From Calonectria ilicicola (Eukaryota > Ascomycota > Sordariomycetes > Hypocreales > Nectriaceae), in assembly GCA_020809705.1 (NCBI GenBank), contig CP085826.1:310001-374000 (forward strand): 64,000 nt of DNA, in the 5' to 3' direction. Positions 23,441 through 35,917 of the stretch are shown piece by piece. Below the pieces are notes generated by a model. The model had not been told where the DNA came from. It ran no database searches and worked only from the letters and a program-made list of their open reading frames with translations. Position 1 is the stretch's first letter, and every line of letters begins with the position of its first letter. The position numbers were made by a program, and so were the translations under genes.

Positions 23441-25441
23441 GATGAAACTATTGGGCTTTGATTTGACGACTTGCGACCAAAGAAGAAGCTAGAATCAGGA
23501 TTGAATTCTGTTGAGAGGAATGTCAGACTGGCTGTTGATAAATTTCTGGCGACATTGCTATTTTTATAGAGGCCGCCAGCTTAATTCTCCTCTTTTTCCT
23601 TCACCGAAACACCTCTGTTAGTATTGCCCGTGATACTGACCATGACCAGATCTCTCCTCTATCCAGAGTGGTGGGTCGTTTGGTTGCATGCCGAATCGAC
23701 CGCCCGATACTCCGAAGTCCCACTTATCCGCCCACCCATCTCGGCTGAATGGCCTGGACAGGAAAGCAAGGGTTGCAGGGCTGATGGGGTTGTTTCAGAA
23801 ACCGTAAATAATAGTTCCTCCAATCACTTTTTGTCCGCTAATGTTCCTCCGGCATCTCGGTCCTATCATGTGAGCCCACGATGAAGAAAAGGTGCGCATG
23901 GCAACAGGGGTGGAGGAGTTGATAGGGGAATAAATACAAGGCTACTCCTAAGCTTAAAATGAAGGGTGTGTACATGACCATCCGATTGGGGCAGCTGGAC
24001 CAACGAATGGACCGGAATGACCGTCATATACGACATGTTGAGATCCCCTCATGCAACCTGTCCCATTTGCGTGAGCCGACTTTGGGCCGTCCCGGTCTGC
24101 CGATCACTGGATAAAACTGGGGAAACCGATTGTTTGGCCGAGATGATTATGCCTTATTTGGAACGGACGAGGTAGTCCGGGCTCTCACCTTAATTCTCTG
24201 TGCCAAAATCAGAAATGCCTCATGCGGTACCAAATATCACCAATGCCCATGAAGAAGCAATTCAAAGTTTCCAGCTGCTGTGATTGGTAGAATCTGAGCT
24301 CGTATTAACCTCCATGCCAATGGCATTCTTGGCGGTCAACTTTACCTTCTAGCCAAGCCGGCGTGGCTGTGCAACCACTTTAGTGAGCCTATATGCATTA
24401 GGGGAGACGAACAAGTAACAGGCGAGCCAAGTTCCAAAATCTCACGTGCGAATCCGCACTTGAAGCACAAGGGAAGAGGACTTTTTCTTGGATCAGTCCC
24501 CCAACAGATGGCCGAATGCCGCTCGTTTTGCAACCGGTTCCTTTATCCTCATCTACCCTCATCGTCTTTTTTGTTTTCAGAACAGAGATAGACACTGGAA
24601 CAAATCATATTGACCACTGTACCAACGATAGTTTGATATACCATCTCACTCCTACCGCTATTAACTCTTTTGATTGATGGAACGAGGAAAATCAAATAGC
24701 TCCAATTGAATCATAGCCGAAATTGAATTCAATTTCTCCTAGCCGGAAATGAACTATCCACGTTCCCCCACGAATGTCAAAGTCTATTTAGAGCCTCAGT
24801 GACCTATATAAAGACGGAATATTTGATGCGCGCAGGGATGGTAAACAGAAGCAAATCGTTTCGCGAGCCGGAGCTGTGGTGCGAAGTCCAAATCAGCGCA
24901 TCGTCGCGAAGGGGGGCTCGTAACAACGATGAACCCATGCACGATTATGCACCCCGGAAATCTCGGCTAGCTCCTTGTATTGGTTGCAACCAAGAATCTT
25001 CTATTGGGATTCCGCTCTTATAGTACACAAGGACGGTGGACTCTTGACGCTCTCGGATAAATCCGAGATCATGTTCAATGAAGTTACCCCTCTTCTCAGG
25101 ACGACTGGCTACACACGAAGACCACTTAATAAAGTCTGATCCTCCATGGCCGAAACTGTCTGACGATCTCACTTTCAACTCAACACAGGGCAATTTCAAA
25201 CCCTACAAAGGGACAATCAAGTCTGCATCTGATTTTCTCATAATTTTCAACTATAAACTTGGGAATCATTTAATATCTTACACTCATTTCTTTCCTATTC
25301 CTGATAGTACAGCATTCCAAAGGCTTTATTTTATGATAGTCGATCAGCTCCTCGTTCACACACAAAAGAGAAAGAGAAAAAAAAGCAAGAAAACTGAGGA
25401 CGCTAAAGACAAAATGTGTGACCGAGAAGTAAACCATCAAA
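23441..25441. other. Intergenic, 2.0 kb, no gene seen
   Basis: This holds the promoter side of the pectate lyase gene and the 3' flank of the Clr5-domain gene. The open frames at 24342-24595 and 24799-25199 show no coding character. The plus-strand frame at 25078-25761 is largely antisense to the Clr5 gene. Confidence 0.5.
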
Positions 25442-26774
25442 TCAGCCATCTGGAAAGTATTTATCGCCGTGTTGACGAATGTTTTGCCACCATGTTACGC
25501 CTCCTTCCATGTCACCTCTATCCCAGGCGCATCTTGTCTGCGAGGCATAATATGCAAGTTGGATATCCTTCCAAGCCGAATCCTCTTGATTCTGGGGGTC
25601 TGAAGCCCATGCGCCCACTACCTTTAATAGGCTCTGAGCCGCATCAAACTGCCGAGCGAAAATCAAACAATCTGCGAGCCTGCAGTGATAGTCGGCACTC
25701 GCTGCATCGATGGACGAAGGCCGTGCATCTGGAAACTTTGCTTTTGAATTGCTGTCCTTAAGGCCCATTGTCTCCACCAGAATATATTGATGAGACTTGA
25801 CCCTTTCCAAGGTGCGACTGTCCTTCATGTGGCGGCTCAATGTGTCCACAGCCGCTTGTAAGAGTAGAGCTATCACGTCATAACGTGTGTCATCTGGGAG
25901 GCGAAGCATTCGATAAACCAGCAAAACCAAAGGATGATCGTTGCCAAGCGTAGTAACTAGAAGGTCATATGTGTGGAGATGCACTTTGGACGCAAGCGCT
26001 TCATATCGGAAATCGAAGGCCGTGAGAAAGTCGCACAGGTAAAAAAGCAGTCGGACATCCTGCAATTTTACGACATGCCGGAGATTATCCAGTGACTTTT
26101 TTAAAACCATGAAGCCGTGCTGCATCATTGGACTTGGGATTGCCAATTGAGCTTGGAATAGCCTTCTTTGGGATGAAATGAAAACGGCGGAATTGTCGAC
26201 CTGGTTATCAAAGGATATATCCTTTGATTCGCCAAATCCAAAAACCATGGTGTAGTAACCCTGAAGGAGATGCAGCATCTCATTTGAAGTCTCAAGCGCC
26301 TCGGATATAGGCAAAACTGGGTCTGGCGACGGTGACCTGCATGATAAATCGGGGCTAATGCCTCTCAACTTTATCATGCCGGCTCTAATTTTCATCTCCA
26401 GATCCGGCCTTCGTTTTAGGTAGTTGTTGACCTGGTCCCAATCAACAGGTCTTCCCTGGACCAGGAAAACGGAATCTTTTCCTGCGGCTTCTCGTTGTTG
26501 CTTCATTAGACACATTTGGATGATTTGATCCTCCTTAAAGTTCTTCATCAAGCCCCATTTCTTTAACCGATGCTTGTACATTCTTGCACTATGCACTTGT
26601 CAGCGCGCCCAGCCCAACAGATGGAATTAGCGTGGTATAGACAAACTTGGCGTAAAAACGATGCTGCTTCTCCATTACTTCCATCACTTCTTTTAGCGAC
26701 CGGTCTTCATCCATGTACAGCTTGGTGATGTGTGGCCGTAACCGAGCCCAATCACAGTGTGCCTTTTCCGCCAT
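25442..26774 (-). CDS. Clr5-domain protein, 424 aa, two exons
   Basis: The N-terminus is a Clr5 domain, a short helical module found in many ascomycete proteins: DWARLRPHITKLYMDEDRSL, then MEKQHRFYA. Across the intron it continues as NARMYKHRLKKWGLMKNFK. Exon 1 is 26774-26647 and exon 2 is 26588-25442. The donor gtttgt is weaker than usual, but the branch (gctaat) and phase fit. The rest is helical and repeat-like, with a long conserved-looking C-terminal part (LADCLIFARQFDAAQSLLKV) of TPR-like flavour. Clr5 is named after an S. pombe protein affecting silencing; most family members have no tested role. A nuclear or regulatory function is possible but not shown. It is divergent from the SnoaL-like gene, with 1.2 kb between. 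Confidence 0.82.
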
Positions 26775-27954
26775 CTTTCTCGGTAGCGAGATCCGAGAGT
26801 GGTCCACACGAGCAGCAAGACTTCCGATCGACTGTGTGGCAGTATGTGGGTAAAAAAGAACAAAGGAAAAAATCTGGAGGGCCGAATACCTTGAGCTGGG
26901 GATTGGCGAAAAACAAAAGGACACGAAAACATGGGCCGGGAGCCCGAACTAAATTTATTCGACGGTTCACGCATTACGACGCCATTCAGATTTTGACCCA
27001 CCTGTAATCTTGCTGTAATTGGTCTACTGCAAAGGTACAATGCGGGTATGGAGCTAGCAAGGATGCCCACAAGAGACGCGTGGAGATGGTGGCGCTTTGG
27101 ACACAGGCTTGTTACTCAGACGCAAACATCAGGCGTTTCCGAAAAACTAAATGTCAAACAATTTGCCCAAGGTTTACAGTGACATGAATGCGAAAATTAT
27201 TGAGATGCGAAAATTGTCGTATAGCTGCGCTGGGACTTGGACATATTCGCGACCGCAGAGAGCGGCATTGGGGAATTAAATTGAGCACGCCATGGCCAAG
27301 TTAGCATGTAACTTCAGGCTAGCGCCAATGACCGTGTGTTAACTAAGCAAATGAAATAAATGCCGTGGAATTTAGCCGTGGATGTGGCCCTCCGGCAGTT
27401 TAGGATAACATCTCCCTCCTCACAATAGCAAGTGTCATCGGACGCTTACGTGTTTTGCTGATGCCACCGAAGCCAGGAGGAATCGGAACTCGGGATGTGG
27501 TGAGAAAACACCAATAGACTCAAATAACTAATTAAACTGTCACTAATATAACATATTGGGAATGCTGTTCATCCACCAAGGCTCTGCCTATTGGCTATTT
27601 GCGTGATGACCTCCTGAAGCTGGCGTGGCAGCTCCTCACCAAATTGTCGCGTCGTGGCTGTGGCCAAAGTCGTCCACATGCCGACGCCCCTTATTCTAAA
27701 TCACGAGCATCAGTATGAATGCTATTCATCCTCATGAAGCTGCCCTGGCTGCGGCCGCGTGCCCCGACCCGAGCCGCGGTGGTGGTCGACTTTTCGGCAA
27801 TTGAAGCCTTCTTGATCGGGTCGATGTCAATTTGAAAGCATATAAATCCATTGCGACTTTGTTCGCTTTTGGTCAAATCCAAACACAAGCATATATCTTA
27901 ACCATCTAAACCATCTTCATCAACCAATCCTCCACGGAGTGCATTTTACTCATC
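26775..27954. other. Divergent promoter region, 1.2 kb
   Basis: This lies between the Clr5-domain gene (minus) and the SnoaL-like gene (plus). A TATA box (catataaat, about 27839-27847) lies about 110 bp before the SnoaL-like ATG. No gene is seen inside. Confidence 0.55.
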
Positions 27955-28440
27955 ATGGCTCAAATGTCGGTGTCTGAGTTTTTGGAATACATCAGCGCCT
28001 TCAACAACAAGGAGTACGTCAAGCAGCATGGCTTTTACGCTAATGACGTGGAAATGGTTCTCCCGGATCTTGCCGTCGGAACCCTCAAGGGCAGCAATGC
28101 GATCCAGAACCACTACAACCTTGTCCACGCCAGCGCCAAGGAGACCGTTATCCCCGTTGTTGTGTTAACGGGGCCCGGAAAGGTCTTTATGCAAATGGAA
28201 GCATACTTCAAATATTCGCGCAAGGGAAAGGCCGTCCATGATTTTGAAGTAGACGTCGACGACGTTGTCAAAATTTGCACAGCTGCGCTCTACACGGTCA
28301 ATGACCAAAAAAGATTCAGTCACATCAAATGCTACGTTGATACAGCGGATAAACTTGGAAAGGTGGACTTGCAGGCGGAACTGCGGAGAGCTGAATGCAG
28401 GGCCAACTCTGACATAAGAATCCATAAATATAAGCTTTAA
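27955..28440 (+). CDS. SnoaL/NTF2-like small protein, 161 aa
   Basis: A single-exon gene has a good start context (catcATGgct). The sequence fits the SnoaL-like/NTF2 cone fold: an N-terminal helix (VSEFLEYISAFNNKEYVKQH), then GFYANDVEMVLPDL and LKGSNAIQNHY, followed by strand-rich sequence with FMQMEAYFKYSRKGKAVHDF and VKICTAALYTV. Fungal members serve as cyclases, isomerases or hydratases in secondary metabolism, or have unknown roles. No catalytic residue can be assigned. It lies about 4.2 kb upstream of the NRPS cluster, so membership is uncertain. Confidence 0.8.
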   Translation: MAQMSVSEFLEYISAFNNKEYVKQHGFYANDVEMVLPDLAVGTLKGSNAIQNHYNLVHASAKETVIPVVVLTGPGKVFMQMEAYFKYSRKGKAVHDFEVDVDDVVKICTAALYTVNDQKRFSHIKCYVDTADKLGKVDLQAELRRAECRANSDIRIHKYKL

Positions 28441-31400
28441 TTGTCAGATTATGTGGGATGCATGCAACCCATGGCTGGGATTTGTTATCCTTCGATATTG
28501 AAGTAAAAAAATGTGCAGTTTACGTATCAACATGAAGAGTCTTGTGATACGTGACCCAACAAACATCTCCATACCAAATCTTAAAATGCGAAATATTTTT
28601 CGTATATCGTAAAGTTTTCACAATTTCGGACAACTTAGCGTCTCCAAAATCCGGTGAGACTTTACCTCTTCCAGTTAGTGCTACTTCTGAACCAATCAAT
28701 CGCAAAGGCTTATCGGCAAGGCTAAAATAAAGCCAATAAAAACCGTGCCCCCTTCATCCGAACGAGCCGAATGACACTGGGGGAGACGTAAAGGGTTACG
28801 CAATGGTCGGGGTTTTGTGGTCCCAATATGTTGATGCTCCCTGCATTTAAGGAGGTCTTTGCTTCAAATCGGTATTTGTCACGCTGACCTGATGGCGTCA
28901 ATAGCCTGGTTTGTCGATCAGATACCATTTTGGGAGGCCTCATCTACCTCAGGCGGGCCCTATTTCGCATTCTCCCGAAAACCCCCGCCAAATTCCACCA
29001 CATCTCCTACTTCGTGATCTCCCATGCAGGCCAGCGGCGGGGAGCGGATTCTTCTACCGATGGTAGAATGAGCTGGTGTCCTATGCAACCGCGGTCGAAT
29101 TCAACACCTTTCGGAGACGTTTATCAGCTTGTTAAAGTAACGATCTCTTCCTATGACTGATCACAACAATTCCAACCAACGCATTTCACGGTTGCTATGG
29201 CGGCTGGCTGCTTACATCTCACCAGTCACACGTAACCCCACTACCTAATCCAAATTCCCAGGCCAATCGACATCACGCTGAAGGCAAAAGCCAAACGAGC
29301 ATCGCCGCAATGGGTCCCAAAAGCGTGCCATTGGAGAGACGGATCAGGACTCGATCAATCCCGTGCCATCGAAAAACATATGTACCGAAAGGTAAACGGC
29401 TAATGGCGACGTGAAACGGAAGAATCAAGCCCATGGAATTAGAAATACACATATTGGTCTTTTTGATCAATCCCACCGCGACCGACCTCGTTCGAACCAT
29501 CCCAAGAAACCTTCGATACCGACCACGATCATCGGGACTCAGGACTCTGTTAGACACCAACTTGAAAGGAGATCCGTAATAGCGATCCAAGAAAAGCAGC
29601 TACAAGACAGAAAACTTCGATTCTACAGCTTGAACTTCTATGTAGCCCGCGCCATCATGACTAGCAATAATATCTACCCTGACTGTAACTTTTTTCTAGT
29701 TAGAAATTCCCACAACCATCCCTCATACTGATTTATGCGAGATACAAATCTTCCCAACGACCAAATGAAGCATTTTCTGTGATGACAGAATTGGTACAGA
29801 TTGATTACTGTTTGGGCTGCATGCCATTTGGATGAGTCATCCACCAATATACCTGTAATCACTTAACAAAATGATCACCGTAAACATATCTGTAAAAGTC
29901 AATTGCAAGTATCATGGAAAGCGATTGCTCTAATTAATTCTTTTACCGTGCTCTAAATACCCAAACTGCAAATAGGGACTTTCTTTTATACAATTAGTCT
30001 AGTCGTTAGGCTGTCATGACGAGGACCTCTAAGACTTCTGCCACGATCCATCTTTTCTGAATCGCACATTCAATTTCATTGTAGAATTATTGAAAGTCTA
30101 GTAGGAGGGAGTATAACCTACTTGGAATTGCATGGTCTGCCCGACCAATAGCACATGCGAGAGAATAGAACTCGATAATCCGATCCCTCTCGCACCAGTC
30201 ACTAGAAAAGGCGTGAGAGTATATTTTCTCCAGCCGCAAAATCAATACGACATCAATTATATTACGAAAAAAATAAGATAGATTGTAAGCCTGTTTAATT
30301 ATACCGCCTGTTCTTGTTGGCCATTCCATCAAACTCTTGTCTGCCAGACCTCGCATCACAATTTTGGCCATATCGAGTAGACCTACCCTAGACCTCACTC
30401 ACCAGTCACAGGCCATCACAACATTCTTGCACCACACCAACTTGAATTTTCGAGTCGGAATGATTTTTATATTTGCAAGCATGTCACATGATCTAGGTAA
30501 CTTCAATAGTCTAGCCTGACCAACTAATTGACGACTGGATCAACCTGACCAGCTCCAATCTGCCCACAGCCCAAATCCATATACGAATGGAGTCAACGGT
30601 TTTGGGTTCATCTGAAAGTTACAGGCATAACTAGAGGCCGCCGCCAACCTTATCAAATGACGGTTACCAAGGCTGCCAAGCCGCGAATCGCTTCAACTTT
30701 AGATAGGAAGCCCCGAAACCTACAGCAACAGCTATAATATACCTGAAATTGACAGGGTAAGAGCTCCAATGTAACCTATGACCTCAACAATGAGTGATAG
30801 AAGATATCTGTAACAGAAATAGAACTCATTTATATGCCTAATAGAAATTTATAGATAGCTGATCCTGTCAGAGGAAAATTATTGACATGATCCATATCAC
30901 AAGAGCGCAGCATGCTACATACACACCACGTCTCCAGGGGACAGCTAGCTTACCCCGAATTAAATCGTGAAATATCGATGAAGGTGGTATGCGTAATTTT
31001 AAATCGATCGCCTTTCACATGGGCTTCGGTGGTTCCAGCTCAAAGACCTCGCTCACCCGCTGATGGAATTTACAAGTCTATCAAAATACCAGTTGTCTGC
31101 GGACAGCGATGAAGGCGATTAATATGATTTGTAATAACATCTGTATCAATGAATTTACCGTGTGCACTCGAAGCCTCCAGATTGTTACATCTTCTTTTTT
31201 ACTTTTGTCAGTGTGAAAGTCTAACTATTTCAGTACGATAAACCCAGCATCCCGAAGAAAGCTTACATATACCACCCTAAAACAAGCAAGTTGCCAGACA
31301 TTGTGAGAGGCTGTAGAGTCTATCTCCAATATTTACATAGAAAAAGTCGGTTAGAGACCAGGACTAAAAGACATTACTTCAGCTCAAACAGGCCAATTGA

Positions 31401-32646
31401 AGCCATACATTCGTCATTTCTGGCGAAAGAGAAAATTCTTTCCAATATAGTGTTCTATGTGTTCCATGTGTTCCATCCCCGAATATTCCGAACTAAATAA
31501 TGAAGGACTAGGCAAAAACTTGGCTGATCCTCATCACCTGAGCTACAGCGCACGGGCATCCTTTTATTGGCTTCTTCCATGGGACTGATATGAAATTTTT
31601 ACAATGTCTATCTGCGGCACGGAAAATCTAATCCAGGCCGGCGGCGCCTCCCCACAATCCAAGCTCGGTAAAAGAATGTGAAAAGTTTAAAACGAAGTCT
31701 GACAATTCATAGGATGCCGGCTAATCCTGTATCCTTTCCTGCGAGGCACAGCCGATTTGAATTTGGTACATCCCAATCAACGTCTGTTAAATCGTATCTA
31801 CAACGTTTCACATGATCCATCCTTGTCGCGGGCTCCAATCCTGTGGGCTGGTGCTTCCAGGCAACCACCCCGGGGCGGATCCGAAAGGCTGGGACGATAA
31901 AATACAGAAGATGGATGCAGGATGAAAGAACCTTATCAGGTAGTATGGGCAGAGATATGGTAAACGATGTTCTCATAAAGCATTTGTCAGATAATTCTGT
32001 GGTAGGATGAGACGACGGGTACGTCACGACCAGGGCTGCCCCGGGGCTAGACCGTTCTATGTGAATCGAATACTCATAAGGTTATAGACTAAGTTCAGAT
32101 ATTGCCAAGCAGATAACCGGACTTGGCCTGGGCTTAATTACCGGGGCGACTGCTTTCCCCAGTGTCACGTCACTTTTCCAGCCAGTAAACCTAGACTAAC
32201 TTGTGGAGCCATACTCCTTTCTTTTGTGCTGTCCAGTGTCCAATAGATTTTCTGCATTGTATCTTACTTTACTATTTGTCTTCTTGAGTTTTGAAGATAC
32301 AAAATCCAGTATATATGAAGAAAACAAGGCAATATATGAGTGAACGAAGAATAGAAATGGGAAGAAAAAAACAAACAAAAAGTAAAGGATGACCAATAGC
32401 TAGGACCTTCCATTCTTGTTGACATCAAGAGTCGTACCTCGGCTGTCTAAGACGCGATGTCACTAATGCTGCGTAATTAAAGATAGCAACAACGGGTTTC
32501 TCAAAGCGGACAGAACCCTGTCTCGCCCGAGGTGTGCAGTATATAAGCAGGACGAAGAATGCATTGGGTTGACAGGATTTCAATTCTGCAACAGCCACTA
32601 GATGATGTATCAGTGACCAGCGCTTCTGTCCCATACCTGATTAAGC
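28441..32646. other. Gene-poor stretch, 4.2 kb
   Basis: Many short open frames on both strands were examined (for example 29411-29731, 30087-30398, 31707-32027). None has coding character, splice context or a recognisable motif. The 29900-31500 part is noticeably A+T-richer than its surroundings and may be old decayed repeat sequence. A TATA box (gtatataag, about 32539-32547) lies about 105 bp upstream of the next gene. Confidence 0.5.
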
Positions 32647-34099
32647 ATGCCTTCTGACAGCGTTACGAAACAGACAGACACAGCCATGTTCCTAGGCCCG
32701 GCGGCCCGCGGCGGTCCGACCCACCCCCTCAAATGGGCCCCTGTCTCGACTGCAACTGTGGGCGATGGTCAACCACCGAGATACGCCGCAGAGTTCCTCC
32801 AGGAACTGGTGAAGCAGGTATGTGGATGCTCAGATCGAATTGTTGTATATGAACGAATAATAGCTACGATCATCTTGAATAAAACTGAAACTGACCTGAG
32901 GAGCACTACAGGCGCAGCTTTTGGCCTGTCTACAGTGGTTGAGTGAGTTTCAGATCCTGGCCTACATCCCGCTGGCGCAGAGGGTGGCCTATGCCGACTT
33001 AGCCGACCTGACTGGGTTACCGGCCACCAAGATACGACGCATCGTGCAAACAACAGCGACGGTAGGCTTCCTGTGTGAGCCGCAGGTGGACCATGTGGCG
33101 CACACCGCCCTTTCGGTACAATTTGTGAAGCGGCCTTCTTTTCTCGATGCCTTGATGTTCATTGCCGAGACGCTAGTTCCTTCGGCCCTGCACATGGCCG
33201 AGGCCACACGCAGGGAAGCCTATCATCAGCAAGCAGATGCAAATCCCTTCCAGATTGCCACCAATTCGTCGTCCTCACTGGTAGCTGCATGTGAGAAGGA
33301 CGCTAAGCTGCGACGACGGGCAGCGGCCTTCCAGCGCCTGAAATCCACTAGAAGAGCAGATGCTTTGACCGAGCTTCTATCATCGATTGACTGGGAGGGC
33401 CTCGGTGAAGCTACTGTGGTTGAGGTGAGTTGCTTAGAAAGAAAAGAAAAAGAGAAAACATAAGAATAGCATCGAGTTAACGTGTATTGATTGATTGATT
33501 GATCAATTGCTAACGAATGCACGTGGCAGGTCAACGCTCCTTCAACCGCGACAGCAAAAGTTCTCTCCAGTACCAGTACGGCTCTCAGATTCGTGGTGCA
33601 GATGCGCGAGGAAGTCAAGCAGCCAGACCCGAAGTTCTCACGCCATAATAATAATTCCTCCAATAAGCTCGCTATCCAGCACAGGGTCCCCGGAGCACCG
33701 CAGGACGAAACGAGCGCTGCAGTCTACCTGCTGCACATCCCGGACCCATTCTTCTGCGCCTCATCCGACGCACACGCTAGTCTCTGCACGGCCGAACTCC
33801 AAGTTCACTTGAACCTGCTCCAGGCCAATGGAAAAGGCACACTAATCCTAATTGCAGACGTCCTCCCGGAATGTGGGACACCGGAACCGCCAGTGGAGGC
33901 CATTGCCCGATCACAGGATTTGCTTTTGCTGCAAATGGGACATGACGAGGTTTTTGACATGGCACGATTGATGTCGTTGCTGGAGTGTGTGCGCGAGGAT
34001 GCAAATCAGCTCACGATTGTTAATCAGCTCTCGTCACCTCAGTACCCAATACTCGCGTTGGAGTTGTGCGCTCCTTCGCCCTCAACATCTAAAATTTAA
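32647..34099 (+). CDS. AflS/AflJ-like pathway co-regulator with O-methyltransferase-like fold, 417 aa
   Basis: Exons 32647-32817, 32912-33424 and 33530-34099 join in phase, with donors gtatgt and gtgagt and acceptors acag and gcag. The protein resembles the AflS (AflJ) family. These are O-methyltransferase-like proteins lacking clear S-adenosylmethionine motifs; AflS binds the Zn2Cys6 activator AflR and boosts cluster transcription. Visible parts are an N-terminal dimerisation/winged-helix region (LLACLQWLSEFQILAYIPLA, then YADLADLTGLPATKIRRIVQ), a HTALSVQFVKRPSFLDALMF block typical of the group, and a degenerate C-terminal Rossmann-like part (GKGTLILIADVLPE). I see no GxGxG SAM-binding loop. 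Its length is close to that of AflS. It heads the NRPS cluster and is convergent with the P450 (181 bp). No Zn2Cys6 partner is in the window. Confidence 0.8.
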
Positions 34100-34280
34100 C
34101 AATGCAGATCAGTGGGAACACGTATATAATAATTTGAACATATAAAAAACAATAAAATCATTTCATCATATTCCACATTACTGGTGCTCTAGGTCCAAGA
34201 GTACTATGCATGTCAAGTCAAATCTGGTAGCCATAGGCACTAGAGTTTCTGAACTACTTTGTCGCAAGAGCTTCTACTTT

Positions 34281-35917
34281 TTAACCCTGCTTGGACAGCC
34301 GTAAAGACACCCACAGGGGGTTCTTAAACCACACGCCCCAGATCTTCTGGTCAAACCAATCCCCCCCATGCATGCGCTGCGTATCCAGCTCAAGGTCAAA
34401 TTGCCACAAGATTTTGGCTATGATGAAGGAAATTTCAGCACGTGCCAGGTTACGACCTAGACAATTACGGGTTCCCATGCTCCAGGGTTGGTAAACTGGC
34501 TTATTATCCCGGTTAAACTCTCGCGGAGCGTCCTCGAGCCAGCGCTCGGGGCAGAACTCGGTGGGTCGGTGGAAGTTTTTAGGGTCGTGGCAGGCACCCA
34601 TCATTGACATGCCAACGCTGACCTGGATCTAGAGTTAGCAGACAGTGCGGAAAAATAATATCAATAGTAATAGACGTACATTTTCTGGCAAAAATTTACC
34701 GCAGACATCGGCACCGCCTTTGGGTGGAACGCGCTGACTGTGAGTCGGCACGGGTGGATACAGTCGCAGCGTCTCTTGGAACACAGCATTCAAAAATGGT
34801 AGCTGACACACTGTCACCATCGTAATATCATCGATAGAGCTGAAAGTGGATCGGACTTCCCGGACTAGGCGTTCTTTGGCCTTCGGGTTGTTCAGCAAGA
34901 AACAAGTCATGCCACTTAGAGTCGTTGCGCTTGTTTCAGAACCAGCAAGAGCCATAATACTGGCGTTATTGAGCATTTCTCCCCGCGTCATGCCATCGCC
35001 AGCCACGTTTTCGTCAGCACTCTTGATGACAATGCGATCCCAGAAATCGCCGCGGTCGTCCCCGAGTTCGAGTCGCTTATTGACCTTCTCCTCCGAGTAT
35101 TGGTAGTTTGCCTCTCTCTCCTCGCGAACCTTCTTCGAGATGAATAGAGGGATCAAAAATCCCAACCCAAATTCGTAAAAGACGCTTGATTGCATTGCAA
35201 ACTTAACAGTGGAGGAGATTGCCGGAACCCATTTGTGTAGTTTGCCATCACGAAGAGAATGAAATGACTCGCCCCAGGCAAGGTCACCGATAACATCGAA
35301 AACAACCATGTTATACCAATGCGTAAAATCGATGGTCTCTCCAGTGGAGGCAAATCTGGTCAATCTATCAAGCAGAAGCTGAACATGATTGTTTATGAGA
35401 ACCTCTTGTCCACGAAGTCCCTTTTCAGAAAATGCATTGGATAAAAGGCGGCGATAGCGTGAATGATCTGCCCTTGGCGCACTAAGAATGTGCTACAGAT
35501 GTATTAGTCAACTCAACGCATAGAATTCGTGCTCGTAATTTAGCGTACCTGCAGCTTGTTTGGATTGCGCCTTTGACGTCGGGGATCCTTTGGAAACTCG
35601 GGCCTGTTTGGACGATGCGCAAAAATGTCTTCCCAAGCCTGAAAGCTTGTGTAGCTCAATTCATCTGGCCGAATGCGAACAACGTCGCCATATTTGAAAT
35701 GGAACCGAGCTTGAATATGCGTGCGGTCACCAATAATCTGATGGTAGCACCACGGAATACTACTCATGCGCCATAGGATTGGCCCAGGATAGGAGCGTAA
35801 TGGATGGAAAAATAAATTGTAGATTGCAGTTGAGGCGAGATAGATGAAAATTATCCCGCCAAGCAGCATAAAGACTTGAGAACCCTCAGCATCGAAATTG
35901 CTTACAATGGACAACAT
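34281..35917 (-). CDS. Cytochrome P450 monooxygenase, 509 aa, three exons
   Basis: A membrane-anchored haem oxygenase of the kind that tailors fungal secondary metabolites. Exons are 35917-35549, 35492-34680 and 34628-34281, all in phase. The N-terminal anchor is VFMLLGGIIFIYLASTAIYN, followed by the hinge HPLRSYPGP. Other landmarks are the C-helix-side SRYRRLLSNAFSEKGL, the I-helix oxygen-binding motif ALAGSETSATTL, the K-helix ExxR (ETLR), and PERW (FCPERW). The haem loop is PWSMGTRNCLGRNLA with ligand C450. The first Phe of the usual FxxGxRxCxG motif is Trp here, as in some CYP65/isotrichodermin C-15 hydroxylase-like enzymes, which it generally resembles. It is divergent from the EthD gene and likely oxidises the NRPS product. 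The substrate is unknown. Confidence 0.94.

Noticed and set aside
25078..25761. 227-codon plus-strand open frame
   Set aside because: It lies mostly antisense to the 3' part of the Clr5-domain gene, which has a clear domain and splice structure. The frame has no motif of its own.
28441..32646. Possible extra cluster genes in the gap before the AflS-like gene
   Set aside because: None of the short frames could be extended by plausible introns or showed a family motif.
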